Assembly: GCA_002691385.1 (NCBI GenBank)
Contig: NZHT01000045.1
Coordinates: forward strand, 1 to 40,167
Direction: 5' to 3'
Length of the DNA stretch: 40,167 bases
Source of the DNA: Flammeovirgaceae bacterium
Lineage (GTDB): Bacteria > Bacteroidota > Bacteroidia > Cytophagales > Cyclobacteriaceae
Part shown: piece by piece, positions 24,914 through 33,983 of the stretch
Layout of the letters: the number at the start of each line of letters is the position of its first letter
Numbering within the stretch: the first letter of the stretch is position 1
Notes under the pieces: model-generated
The model's input: the letters and a program-made list of their open reading frames with translations, nothing else
Told to the model about the DNA's origin: nothing
The model's database searches: none
Program-made: the position numbers and the translations under genes

Positions 24914-27214
24914 TTATTTATCCTTTACATTCACCTTTGACGTACCAACTGATTTATCATATGAAATATAATATTCATCCAACATGCTCATAGTTGCATT
25001 TAATAAATCTTTAGTCTCTATTAGCAAACTAAAATATAAAGTTGTGTTTTTAGGACTGGATTCATCTGCTCTGGTACGATCAATTTGCTTGTTGATTTTG
25101 TCAGAAACTAAATTAATTAAATCAGTTTTCTTTTTTAAAATAACTCCAATTTCTTTAAAAGAAGCTTTTTTAAATGCTTTTATGATATTGTTAAATAAAA
25201 TTTCAAAGCTATCGTCTATAATTTTGAGCTCATTGGTTTGAGTTGTTGTTAATTTTTTATGATTATTATTAACATGTTTGTGGCTTACCTTCGAAATGTA
25301 TTTAAGCGATTGAGTCATGTCTTTTAAATAACCTAATATATTAAGATAAAAATTACTTGCGCTTAAACTCGACTCATCTAAATTTTTGATGAAATAAAAT
25401 AAATTATCACTTAATTCATCCACTTCATCAGAGAGTTTGACGATCTGTTTCTTGTTTTTTCTCAGCAATTCCAAATCATATTCCTCAAGACCTTGAATGG
25501 CATTAGTGTATATTCGATTGCTTCGCTTTACTACATTAGCAATATTTGCGGCACTCTCAGTGATGACACCTTGAACCGAGCTACTTTCTGCTTTTTTCAA
25601 TTGGTCCTCTGCTTTGACTTTTTCCGATTTTTTTACACGAGAGATATAATTTGAACCAAAATTTAAAAGAACAATGAAGAGCAAAACAGCTATGGCTGTG
25701 GGACCTCCCAGATTAATTAAGTAAGCTATAATACCCGCAGCTGAAAAAGCAACAATCGCCGTAAAAAACCAACCACCAATGACATTCAATACTCCAGCTA
25801 CTCTGTAAACGGCACTTTCACGACCCCAGGCTCGGTCAGCCAACGAAGAACCCATAGCCACCATAAAGGTAACATAAGTGGTCGATAGAGGTAATTTATA
25901 GGATGTTGCTATAGAAATTAAAACTCCTGCTACCATCAAATTGACAGCTGCTCGGACCATATCGAATGCAGGTAATTCTAATGTTTTATTTTTTGCTAAT
26001 GCTATGACTGGTGTTTCAAATTGAGTTTCAATTTTATTTTTAACATTTTCAGGAAGAATTTTTGATAATCCATTTGAAATTATCGTTGCGAAGCGCACTA
26101 ATCCTCGAGAAATCCAATTGGGATTGAAACGTTCCTTAATTTCACCTTGATTAGATAAATCAATAGAAGTTTTAACCACTAATTTAGCCTTACTCGAAAA
26201 CCATAAAGTTAGCACCATAATAATTCCGGCTATTAATAAAAATAGTGTTGGGGTAGGTACTTTTGCGTCTAGAACTTGCATACTGAATTCATTGGCAGGT
26301 ATCCCTGATATTACCCAAGCTTCATAGGACTGCCATGCAGCTATTGGCACACCAATAAAATTGACTAAATCATTTCCAGCAAAGGCCAACGCTAGGGCAA
26401 ATGTGCCAACACCAATAATAACTTTATAAATATTTATCTTAAGTTTTTTGATGAAGAGAAAAGACATAAAATACCATGAAACCAAACTGACAATAATGAT
26501 GATAAATATGTTGTTAGTTAAAAAACTTTTGATGGTTTCATCTCCCAATAATTCAAAACTTTGTCCGGCGTATGAGGTACCCTTAATACCTTTTAATAGG
26601 ATAAAATAAGTAATCGAAGTAAGTGCAATACTTCCAAATAAAGCCCCAACCCATTTTGCTTTTTTTTCGTAATCGTAGGATAAGAGCAATCGTGAAATCC
26701 ACTGTACTAAAGCTCCTACAGAGAAGGCTACCACCACAGATAATAAAATACCAAGAATAATTTGAACAGCTTTTGATGTATTAATATAAGTTACTAGATC
26801 AGAAAAATCAGCCCCATCGCTGCTGATTTTGATAAGTGCCATGGCTACGGAAGCTCCAAGCAACTCAAAAACAATTGAGACTGTCGTTGAAGTTGGCATA
26901 CCCAATGAATTGAAAAAATCCAACAACAAAATATCTGTAATCATGACCGCCATGAAGATGAACATGATTTCATCAAACATAAACTCTCCAGGATTAAATA
27001 TTCCTTTACGAGCTACTTCCATCATACCACTAGAGAAGATGGCGCCAAAAGCAATACCTAGACTTGCCAAAATCATGATTACTTTGAAAGAAATAGCCTT
27101 TGATCCTAAAGCAGAATTCAGAAAGTTTACTGCATCATTACTAACGCCTACAATCAAATCTGCAATGGCAAGAAAAACTAAGGAAACTACCATTAAAAAG
27201 AATAGGTCATTCAT
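24914..27214 (-). CDS. PiT-family inorganic phosphate transporter with fused C-terminal PhoU-like domain
   Basis: Inner-membrane low-affinity phosphate symporter (PF01384). The N-terminal half has the motif GVSNDAVNFLNSALGSKAISFK (Asn26, Asp27), and the second inverted half has AGNDLVNFIGVPIAAW (near 280), the duplicated signature GxNDxxN of the family. A cytoplasmic loop of about 65 residues follows near residues 340-405. A further membrane block contains LPLSTTYVTFMVAMGSSLADRAWGRES. The last 220 residues (from about 545) are helical and charged and resemble PhoU/DUF47-type domains (KIIDDSFEILFNNIIKAFKKASF...), so transport and a regulatory domain are fused in one protein. The total of 766 residues is long for PiT but usual for this Bacteroidota form. 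It is divergent from the porin at 27359. Confidence 0.93.
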   Translation of the reverse strand: MNDLFFLMVVSLVFLAIADLIVGVSNDAVNFLNSALGSKAISFKVIMILASLGIAFGAIFSSGMMEVARKGIFNPGEFMFDEIMFIFMAVMITDILLLDFFNSLGMPTSTTVSIVFELLGASVAMALIKISSDGADFSDLVTYINTSKAVQIILGILLSVVVAFSVGALVQWISRLLLSYDYEKKAKWVGALFGSIALTSITYFILLKGIKGTSYAGQSFELLGDETIKSFLTNNIFIIIIVSLVSWYFMSFLFIKKLKINIYKVIIGVGTFALALAFAGNDLVNFIGVPIAAWQSYEAWVISGIPANEFSMQVLDAKVPTPTLFLLIAGIIMVLTLWFSSKAKLVVKTSIDLSNQGEIKERFNPNWISRGLVRFATIISNGLSKILPENVKNKIETQFETPVIALAKNKTLELPAFDMVRAAVNLMVAGVLISIATSYKLPLSTTYVTFMVAMGSSLADRAWGRESAVYRVAGVLNVIGGWFFTAIVAFSAAGIIAYLINLGGPTAIAVLLFIVLLNFGSNYISRVKKSEKVKAEDQLKKAESSSVQGVITESAANIANVVKRSNRIYTNAIQGLEEYDLELLRKNKKQIVKLSDEVDELSDNLFYFIKNLDESSLSASNFYLNILGYLKDMTQSLKYISKVSHKHVNNNHKKLTTTQTNELKIIDDSFEILFNNIIKAFKKASFKEIGVILKKKTDLINLVSDKINKQIDRTRADESSPKNTTLYFSLLIETKDLLNATMSMLDEYYISYDKSVGTSKVNVKDK

Positions 27215-27358
27215 AATTTTATAAATTAATTAATGGAGTTTAAATCTAATTCAATATTCAATTATTTTAACAACTTATTTTTTCAGAAATAAAATAATAA
27301 TTATTTGTTAACATAGATAATATACTTTAATGGGATTTAAGTGAGATTTGAGAAAAAA

Positions 27359-28531
27359 ATGAAAAATACTATTATAATAATTTTCAATTTTTTGCTGATC
27401 ACTGGGAGTTTCATAGATACATATGCCCAAGGAATAGCATACGGATCCTTTGGCAAGGGGATTAAGGTTATGGCTAAAGATTCCTCATTTTATGGAAAAC
27501 TAGGATTTCGTTTTCAGACATTATTTTCTTCCTCTTTAAGTGATGGTGATAACTGGGAGCGCTCGATGATGATTAGAAGATCTAGATTAAAGGCGGATGG
27601 TTGGGCTTTGTCTTCCAAATTTTCTTATCAGGTAGAATTGGCATTATCAAATCGAGATATTAGGGGAGGTGGCAATCCAGAATTTGGTAATACTGCAAAT
27701 ATCATTTTGGATGCGGTTCTTAAATATCATATAAATGAGAATTGGTCGTTATGGTTTGGTCAAACTAAATTACCAGGTAACAGAGAGCGTGTTTATTCCT
27801 CACAAAAACTTCAATTTGTAGATCGAAGTTTAGTTAATGCGAGATTTAATTTAGATCGAGATGTTGGTGTACAAATATATCACAAGGGTAATATTGGGAA
27901 TCTTGTTTTGAAAGAAGCTTTTGCAATATCGCTGGGTAATGGAAGAAATGTGATAATAGATGATGAAAATGGGTATCAGTATACAGGTAGAATAGAATTT
28001 TTACCGATGGGAGAATTTACCGGAAAAGGAGATTATTATGGAGCAGATTTGGCTAGGGAAAAAACATTAAAAATGGCATTTGGTATAACAGCGGATTACA
28101 ATAAAAATGCATTTAGGAGTAGGGGTAACTTGGGAAGTTTTCTTGTCGATCCTGCATCGGGAGATTACATTATCGACAATCTAAATTCATTATTTATCGA
28201 TGCGGTAATTAAAAGGAAGGGCTTTTCCTCTCAGGTAGTTTATGCCATAAGAAATTCAACAAATAGCTTGGGCAGTTTTGGTTTGGGTAAAGGATTCAAT
28301 TTTCAAGGGGGATATGTATTTAATAACAACGTGGAATTAGCGGCTCGATACACAAATATTAATGCAGAAGAGATTTCTAGTTTAATTGATGAAACTGAAT
28401 ATGCTTTTGGTTTTTCAAAATATTTTTCTGGTCACAACCTGAAGTGTCAAGCAGACTTATCTTATCATGATCGCGACCTTACAGCAGATGATTTTTTAAG
28501 ATTCAGATTACAAGTCGAGTTTGCCCTTTAA
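27359..28531 (+). CDS. OprP/OprO-like outer membrane porin
   Basis: A 390-residue outer-membrane beta-barrel. The frame begins at a GTG (27341), but the ATG at 27359 gives a normal signal peptide (MKNTIIIIFNFLLITGSFIDTYAQG). The mature part has the porin O/P pattern: FYGKLGFRFQTLFSSS, ERSMMIRRSRLKADGWALSSKFSYQVELALSNRDI (the RRxRL start of the barrel), and GQTKLPGNRERVYSSQKLQFVDRS. It ends in the terminal aromatic strand FLRFRLQVEFAL. Phosphate-selective porins belong to this family, and the divergent PiT phosphate transporter supports a phosphate role. The stop is one base from the convergent propeller gene stop. A TTTG at 27304 with a T-rich region upstream may form part of its promoter. 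Confidence 0.88.
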   Translation: MKNTIIIIFNFLLITGSFIDTYAQGIAYGSFGKGIKVMAKDSSFYGKLGFRFQTLFSSSLSDGDNWERSMMIRRSRLKADGWALSSKFSYQVELALSNRDIRGGGNPEFGNTANIILDAVLKYHINENWSLWFGQTKLPGNRERVYSSQKLQFVDRSLVNARFNLDRDVGVQIYHKGNIGNLVLKEAFAISLGNGRNVIIDDENGYQYTGRIEFLPMGEFTGKGDYYGADLAREKTLKMAFGITADYNKNAFRSRGNLGSFLVDPASGDYIIDNLNSLFIDAVIKRKGFSSQVVYAIRNSTNSLGSFGLGKGFNFQGGYVFNNNVELAARYTNINAEEISSLIDETEYAFGFSKYFSGHNLKCQADLSYHDRDLTADDFLRFRLQVEFAL

Positions 28532-28532
28532 A

Positions 28533-31500
28533 TCATTCAATTTTCTTGTAATTTTTGAAAGGATTAATTGACAATTGCTCTATTTGTGTTCTAAAATTCA
28601 GCCAATCTTTTTCGTAAAATTCATTTACATTTTCTAAAACTTGCAAAAGACAAGATTTAAAATTTAAAATTAAATCACGCTCGGTTGATAATGGAGAATG
28701 ACTGGCGTTGGAAGTATAACTAAAAGCTTGGCGATAAAGGCTCATTAAAGTTTTATCTGAACGCATTGTGATACCTTGCCTTTCATCTTCTTGACCAAAA
28801 AATTGGTCTAACAAGACATTTATACTGTCTTGAATATTTTGGCAAAGTTTAATTTCAGACCTATATTGGGTACTGTCTAAACTCTCAAAATCCGTCTCAT
28901 ATTTCCTGGCTAATTTTAATCCTTCTTTAAGACGATTTACAGCAATGTACATTTTCATTTCTGATTTTTCTAAGGATTTAAGTGCATTATACTTTTCGGT
29001 TAACTCTTGCTTACTGATATCAATCCTAGGGTCATAAATAACCTTAATCATACTTGAATCAGTATGGTCACCATAATTAACTTTAATTTTATAATTTCCC
29101 GGCAGTACGTCTAAACCACCAGGCTCTCTATTTGAAGTTCTTGAATTTGTTCTTGAAATGGAGGGAATGCCTTTTTCATCTAACCTCCATGATAATTTTT
29201 GAAATCCTGATTTTTCCGGAGTTTTTAATTTAAGTGTTCGAATCACAGATGATTCATTTATAATTTGAAATATAATAGAGTCGGCATTGATTTTTTTCTT
29301 CTCTGTAGATTCGGTTATCTGTTCTTTTTTGACTTTCTTTTTTTTACCTGCGTTACTTTTATCTAGTTCCGCTATGCTTTTGGGTAAATTAAGATAATAA
29401 GTGATTCTTGCATTAAATGACCGATTTTGACCATGAAACATACCGTCAGCACCAAAACGAGAACCGGTAGGTTGTTGCAGTGCAACCTGATAGGCATTGG
29501 GTGCTTGAAATAATTTTATTGGTTCATTAAGATAATCGGGATGAGCAGCAATTGCCCTTAAGGGTTGTATGTCGTCTAATACATAGGCGGCCCTACCAAA
29601 AGTACCAATTACTAAATCGTGCTCTCTGGGTTGGATTACTAAATCCATAACATTGGTAGTAGGAAATCCAGCGGTCCATTTATTCCAGCTTTCAGCCTCA
29701 TCAATGCTAACGTATAAACCATCACCTGTTCCCAAAAAGTAAAGATTTGCTTCAATGGGATCTTGTAATATGCAAAGCGCATAACCTATAGCATCATTTT
29801 CATCAACAATTTGTTCCCAACTCTTTCCAAAATCTTTAGTCCTATAAACCATGGGAACATCATTAAAGCGACGATAATCATTTACCACAAGTAACGCTTC
29901 TGATGGATTGTGTTTAGAAGCTTTTATTTGATTGATCCAAGCACCAGTGGGCATGGGTATGTTTTGAGTGATGTTTAGCCAATTATCACCTCCGTTTAAA
30001 CTTACATTTACCTGTCCATCATCACTTCCTGTCCATAACAATCCTTCTTTAATAGTAGAGGGTTCAATAACCAATATGGTACAATAATTTTCTGCACCGG
30101 TCGCATCCATAGTAAGTCCCCCACTTTCTCCTTGCTTTTGATACTCAGGATTATTTGTGGTTAAATCTCCGGAAATAATTTCCCATGTCTGCCCGCCATC
30201 TATGCTCTTGTGAACAAATTGAGAACCGAAATAGAGCGTTTTTGAATTAAAGGGATCACGATTCATAGCCGCATTCCAATTAAATCTGAGTTTTTCTTCA
30301 CGCTCTGGATGAGTAGGTCTAATACCTTCATTATAGCCCGTTAAACGATCGTAAATAACTGCACTCCCTTGTTGTGATGCTGAGATGCCAAAACGACTAT
30401 TATCGGGATCAGGCAATACATCAAACCCATCTCCAAATGAGATTTCTTGCCAATAACTATTTCTAATACCTTGTACTCGCCAAGTATAGGCAGGGCCGGC
30501 CCAAGAACCATTATCTTGCATACCTCCGTAAACATTATAGGGCAAATCATTATCAACTGCAATATGATAAAATTGGGCTACGGGTATATTTTGAGCAAAA
30601 TGCCAAGTTTCACCTCTATCCCGAGTTATATTCAGACCACCATCGTTGCCATCCATCATATAGTTGGGATCATCTGGATGAATCCACCAGGCATGGTGAT
30701 CGGGGTGTACTCCATTGGAAACACCATAAGCTGGCATAAGTTCTGAAAAGGAATGGCCACCATCCTCACTAACATGAACATAAGTGAAAATACTATAAAT
30801 CCTATTTTCATTTTTAGGATCTACACGAAGATCACTATAGTAAAAGGGCCTATTGCCAATTTCATTCCTATCATTTATCTTTTTCCATTTAAAACCTCCA
30901 TCGGTAGATTTATATAATGCATTTTTTTTAGCTTCAATTAAAGCGTATATAATGTTAGGACTGCTGGGAGCTATGGCAATCCCCATTCTACCCAGATTTC
31001 CTTCAGGCAGTCCATCCTTATCCGACCTTTGTACCCATGTCTTACCAGCATCATGGCTAATAAATAAACCTGAACCAGCTCCTCCTGATCTGAAAAACCA
31101 TGGATCTCGGTGATGATCCCAAAGGACTGCTATGAGTTTATTTGGATTGTGAGGATCCATAATTAAGTCGGCAGCACCACTCGATTGATTGGAAAATAAG
31201 ATTCTCTCCCAGTTAGCACCTCCATCCATTGTTTTGTAAACGCCACGCTCTGGATGTGATCCCCATGGAGAACCAATTACCGCGACATAAACAATATCTG
31301 GATTTTGTGGATGTATCACAATTCTATGAATATTATGACTTTTTTCTAGTCCCATTTTTATCCAATTTTGACCCCCATCCAAACTTTTATAAATACCATC
31401 TCCGCCATTTAATGAATTTCTGGGATTACCCTCACCTGTTCCAACCCAAATAACCGATGGATTTGATTGTTGAATAGTGACAGCACCGATAGAGGAAGTC

Positions 31501-31748
31501 GTTTGCTTGTCAAAAATAGGATTCCAGGTAACACCACCGGAAGTGGATTTCCAAAGTCCTCCGGAAGCAGTTCCGACATAGATTATTTCCGATTGAGTAT
31601 GGACGACATCAATAGAAGTTATTCGTCCAGCCATACCTCCAGGTCCTATACTTCTTGGTTCAATTTTTTCAAATAGACCCATATCTAGTTTTTGAGAACT
31701 CAAGAAATAAGGAATGAATAGAATATAAAAAGTTAGAATTTTTTTCAT
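28533..31748 (-). CDS. Secreted Asp-box (BNR/VPS10-like) beta-propeller protein
   Basis: A 1071-residue exported protein with a signal peptide (MKKILTFYILFIPYFLSSQ). At least ten Asp-box repeats of type S/TxDxGxxW are visible: STSGGVTW (68-75), SLDGGQNW, TMDGGANW, SHDAGKTW, STDGGFKW, TRDRGETW, SIDGGQTW, SLNGGDNW, TKDFGKSW and SIDEAESW. They form two VPS10/sortilin-like propellers across about residues 30-730. This type is widespread in Bacteroidota and is often called glycosyl hydrolase, but the sialidase catalytic residues are not evident, so I name it a propeller protein. The C-terminal third (about 740-1071) holds a lysine-rich linker (KKKKVKKEQ) and then a helical domain. No T9SS tail is seen. 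Substrate unknown. Convergent with the porin (one-base gap). Confidence 0.87.
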   Translation of the reverse strand: MKKILTFYILFIPYFLSSQKLDMGLFEKIEPRSIGPGGMAGRITSIDVVHTQSEIIYVGTASGGLWKSTSGGVTWNPIFDKQTTSSIGAVTIQQSNPSVIWVGTGEGNPRNSLNGGDGIYKSLDGGQNWIKMGLEKSHNIHRIVIHPQNPDIVYVAVIGSPWGSHPERGVYKTMDGGANWERILFSNQSSGAADLIMDPHNPNKLIAVLWDHHRDPWFFRSGGAGSGLFISHDAGKTWVQRSDKDGLPEGNLGRMGIAIAPSSPNIIYALIEAKKNALYKSTDGGFKWKKINDRNEIGNRPFYYSDLRVDPKNENRIYSIFTYVHVSEDGGHSFSELMPAYGVSNGVHPDHHAWWIHPDDPNYMMDGNDGGLNITRDRGETWHFAQNIPVAQFYHIAVDNDLPYNVYGGMQDNGSWAGPAYTWRVQGIRNSYWQEISFGDGFDVLPDPDNSRFGISASQQGSAVIYDRLTGYNEGIRPTHPEREEKLRFNWNAAMNRDPFNSKTLYFGSQFVHKSIDGGQTWEIISGDLTTNNPEYQKQGESGGLTMDATGAENYCTILVIEPSTIKEGLLWTGSDDGQVNVSLNGGDNWLNITQNIPMPTGAWINQIKASKHNPSEALLVVNDYRRFNDVPMVYRTKDFGKSWEQIVDENDAIGYALCILQDPIEANLYFLGTGDGLYVSIDEAESWNKWTAGFPTTNVMDLVIQPREHDLVIGTFGRAAYVLDDIQPLRAIAAHPDYLNEPIKLFQAPNAYQVALQQPTGSRFGADGMFHGQNRSFNARITYYLNLPKSIAELDKSNAGKKKKVKKEQITESTEKKKINADSIIFQIINESSVIRTLKLKTPEKSGFQKLSWRLDEKGIPSISRTNSRTSNREPGGLDVLPGNYKIKVNYGDHTDSSMIKVIYDPRIDISKQELTEKYNALKSLEKSEMKMYIAVNRLKEGLKLARKYETDFESLDSTQYRSEIKLCQNIQDSINVLLDQFFGQEDERQGITMRSDKTLMSLYRQAFSYTSNASHSPLSTERDLILNFKSCLLQVLENVNEFYEKDWLNFRTQIEQLSINPFKNYKKIE

Positions 31749-31918
31749 GATTTATAATTATTGCTAAATATATATTTAAGATAGTTTGCTGATTGCATAC
31801 TATTACATAGTAGGGAGGAGTATATTACAAGTGGAGTGAAAGAACCAATAAATACTCAATAGTGTATTTAGAGAGAAAAAAATCCTTATCCAGTGAAATG
31901 AGCAAAGCAAATTTAGAT

Positions 31919-32527
31919 TTATTTTTTTCGTTGAGGGCTAATCATGATATGTGCTCTATGTGTACCTGGATCCATAATCCATGGCTCACTTGGAATTGCA
32001 GGCTTAGTGGGTAGTCCTGTCGATTCCGGAGTCGCAAATGGGATATAAATGACATACCTGAGGTAGGTGTTCTCAATTTCTTTATTTTGATCATTGATAT
32101 CTCCACTCAATACATATAAAGTAGCCCTTGATGGCATTTTTAGGGCACCTGATTTAGCTTCGGATTCTCTGATGTCAAAAATAGTTTTAAAATCAAAACC
32201 TTGGGTTGTTAACTCCCTTCCTCTTTTCATAAAAGGCTCTAAATCAGAGTGATATGATGACACATTGAAGCCATCAGTTTCAGGATTATCAGCTAGACAA
32301 ATCATATTATTTGTTCCTGATCTAAGTACCTCTAAAACCCCTTTCTCTCGATATCCCAACACAGTTGAATGTTCCCTAAACTCTTCTGGGCAAGCCAATA
32401 TGGCAGTACTAATTTGCCATTCTACGCTCGGATATTGGGCGCAAGCTGAAAGTGACAAAAAAGAGATTAGGATGATTAAAAAATTACTGAAAGGTTTTCT
32501 TAAAGTAACAAAGTTTAAGTATTCCAT
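31919..32527 (-). CDS. Hypothetical lipoprotein downstream of tyrS
   Basis: Not recognised by name. The 202-residue product carries a signal peptide with lipobox LSAC (SFLSLSACAQ, Cys at 29). The mature part starts VEWQISTAILACPEEFREHSTVLGY and ends EPWIMDPGTHRAHIMISPQRKK; the last motif (PWIMDPGT.RAHIMI) is striking and I believe conserved. It contains STVLGYREKGVLEVLRSGTNNMICLADNPETDGF, with three Cys after the lipid Cys region that could form a disulfide. It lies 25 bases after the tyrS stop on the same strand, so it is probably in the tyrS operon. No function can be given. Confidence 0.7.
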   Translation of the reverse strand: MEYLNFVTLRKPFSNFLIILISFLSLSACAQYPSVEWQISTAILACPEEFREHSTVLGYREKGVLEVLRSGTNNMICLADNPETDGFNVSSYHSDLEPFMKRGRELTTQGFDFKTIFDIRESEAKSGALKMPSRATLYVLSGDINDQNKEIENTYLRYVIYIPFATPESTGLPTKPAIPSEPWIMDPGTHRAHIMISPQRKK

Positions 32528-32552
32528 AAAAATATTGTCCAGTCTAAAAAAA

Positions 32553-33836
32553 TTAATCTTCTACTATAACAAGATAATAATTTTTTTTCCCTTTTTGGGC
32601 GAGAATATATTTTTTGTTTAAAAGCGTAAAATTAACTGGCGTATCTGATGAATTTATTTTATGCTTATTTATGCTTACTCCACCCCCCTCAATCAATCTT
32701 CGGGCTTCTCCTTTTGATGCAAAAATAAGACCTTTGGTTGCTTCGGTCAGCAGTTCGATTACTGATGACAATGATTCATAAACTTTTCTAGAAAGAATGA
32801 CTTTTGGGATACCCTCGAGTACTTGGAGTAACCATTCTTCATTTAGTGTCGACAAATCCTCTTGCGTAGATTTTCCAAATAAAATTTGAGAGGCTTTTTT
32901 TGCCATCTCCAAGTCTGATTTTGAATGAACACGCTCGGTTATTTCCTCTGCTAAACTATTTTGAAGCAGTCTTAAATGCTGATTTTCTTGATGTTCACGG
33001 ATCAGTTTTTCTATTTCTTTTCTTGACTTTATACTGAAAATCTTGATATAGGTAACCACATCCTCATCTGATGAGTTAATCCAATATTGATAAAATTTGT
33101 AAGGGGTCGTTTTCTTAGGGTCTAGCCAAATATTTCCACCTTCTGATTTTCCAAATTTAGTACCATCTGCTTTGGTAATTAAAGGAGTAGTGATAGCGAA
33201 GGCCTCACCCTGCCCTTTGCGTCTGATAAGTTCTGTTCCAGTCACAATATTCCCCCATTGATCAGAACCACCCATTTGAATTTTTATGTTTTTATTTTTC
33301 CACAACCAATAAAAATCATATCCCTGAACCAGCTGATAACAAAACTCTGTAAAAGACATTCCGGTATCTAACCTACTTTTAACAGAATCTTTGGCCAACA
33401 TATAATTGATCGAAACATGCTTGCCCACATCTCTAATAAAATCAAGAAATTGAAATTTTTTGAACCAATCTTGATTGTTGACTACTTCTGCAGCATTATC
33501 ACCATCAAATTTCAAAAATTTCTTGAGTTGGGCTGTAACTCCATGAATATTATTATTGATGGTAGCTTCATTTAACAAATTTCTTTCGTTAGATTTTCCG
33601 GAAGGATCACCTACCATGCCTGTGGCACCACCTACCAAAGCAAAGGGCTTGTGACCGCATCTTTGAAGATGAACCAAACTCATAATTTGAACGAGATTGC
33701 CAATATGTAAAGAATCTGCTGTTGGATCAAAACCAATGTAAGCACTGGTCATTTCTTTCTTGAGTTGTGTATCAACGTTTGGCATTTTATCTTGTACCAT
33801 ACCTCGCCAGGTCAATTCAGCTAAAAAGTCAGTCAT
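32553..33836 (-). CDS. tyrS: Tyrosyl-tRNA synthetase
   Basis: Class I synthetase charging tRNA-Tyr. Of 427 residues, the nucleotide-binding motif is DSLHIGNLVQ (HIGN at 44-47), and the second, KFGKS, is at 227-231 in TKADGTKFGKSEGG. The tyrosine-specific block GYDFYWLWK...IQMGGSDQWGNIVTGTELIRR is intact. An S4-like RNA-binding domain closes the protein (about 365-427, EARRLIEGGGVSINKHKIN). Start ATG 33836 is correct from family alignment. It is divergent from holA, with a promoter box at 33854-33861, and followed by a lipoprotein gene that is probably co-transcribed. Confidence 0.98.
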   Translation of the reverse strand: MTDFLAELTWRGMVQDKMPNVDTQLKKEMTSAYIGFDPTADSLHIGNLVQIMSLVHLQRCGHKPFALVGGATGMVGDPSGKSNERNLLNEATINNNIHGVTAQLKKFLKFDGDNAAEVVNNQDWFKKFQFLDFIRDVGKHVSINYMLAKDSVKSRLDTGMSFTEFCYQLVQGYDFYWLWKNKNIKIQMGGSDQWGNIVTGTELIRRKGQGEAFAITTPLITKADGTKFGKSEGGNIWLDPKKTTPYKFYQYWINSSDEDVVTYIKIFSIKSRKEIEKLIREHQENQHLRLLQNSLAEEITERVHSKSDLEMAKKASQILFGKSTQEDLSTLNEEWLLQVLEGIPKVILSRKVYESLSSVIELLTEATKGLIFASKGEARRLIEGGGVSINKHKINSSDTPVNFTLLNKKYILAQKGKKNYYLVIVED

Positions 33837-33853
33837 TTTTGTTATTTAGAAAG

Positions 33854-33861
33854 CAAAAATA
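33854..33861 (-). promoter_or_regulatory. Predicted -7 box for tyrS
   Basis: Minus-strand TATTTTTG, a perfect TAnnTTTG; a degenerate CTTG (-33) lies 22 bases upstream. The predicted leader is about 11 bases. No T-box or other tRNA-sensing leader is possible in so short a leader. Confidence 0.55.
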
Positions 33862-33971
33862 AGGGCTCCTATTCAATAAAAGACAAGAGATGTAAGTAAT
33901 TATTATTTTCGATTGAACAATAATTAAATAAATTCTCTTTTGCGGATGGTTATATTAATGAATCTTATCAA

Positions 33972-33979
33972 TATTTTTG
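33972..33979 (+). promoter_or_regulatory. Predicted -7 box for holA, nearly touching the start codon
   Basis: TATTTTTG, a perfect TAnnTTTG, only four bases before the ATG at 33984. A transcript starting about seven bases downstream would begin at or after that ATG, so translation from 33984 would need a start site upstream; the ATG at 33996 would have a leader of about ten bases. A TTTG lies 29 bases upstream, too far for a standard -33. Confidence 0.45.
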
Positions 33980-33983
33980 GGTG

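Noticed and set aside
30447-30746. 99-residue plus-strand open frame inside the propeller gene
   Set aside because: Antisense shadow of the Asp-box coding sequence, which is certain in the other frame.
28533-31748. Sialidase or other glycosyl hydrolase
   Set aside because: Asp-boxes are structural; I do not see the Arg triad and Asp/Glu/Tyr catalytic set of sialidases.
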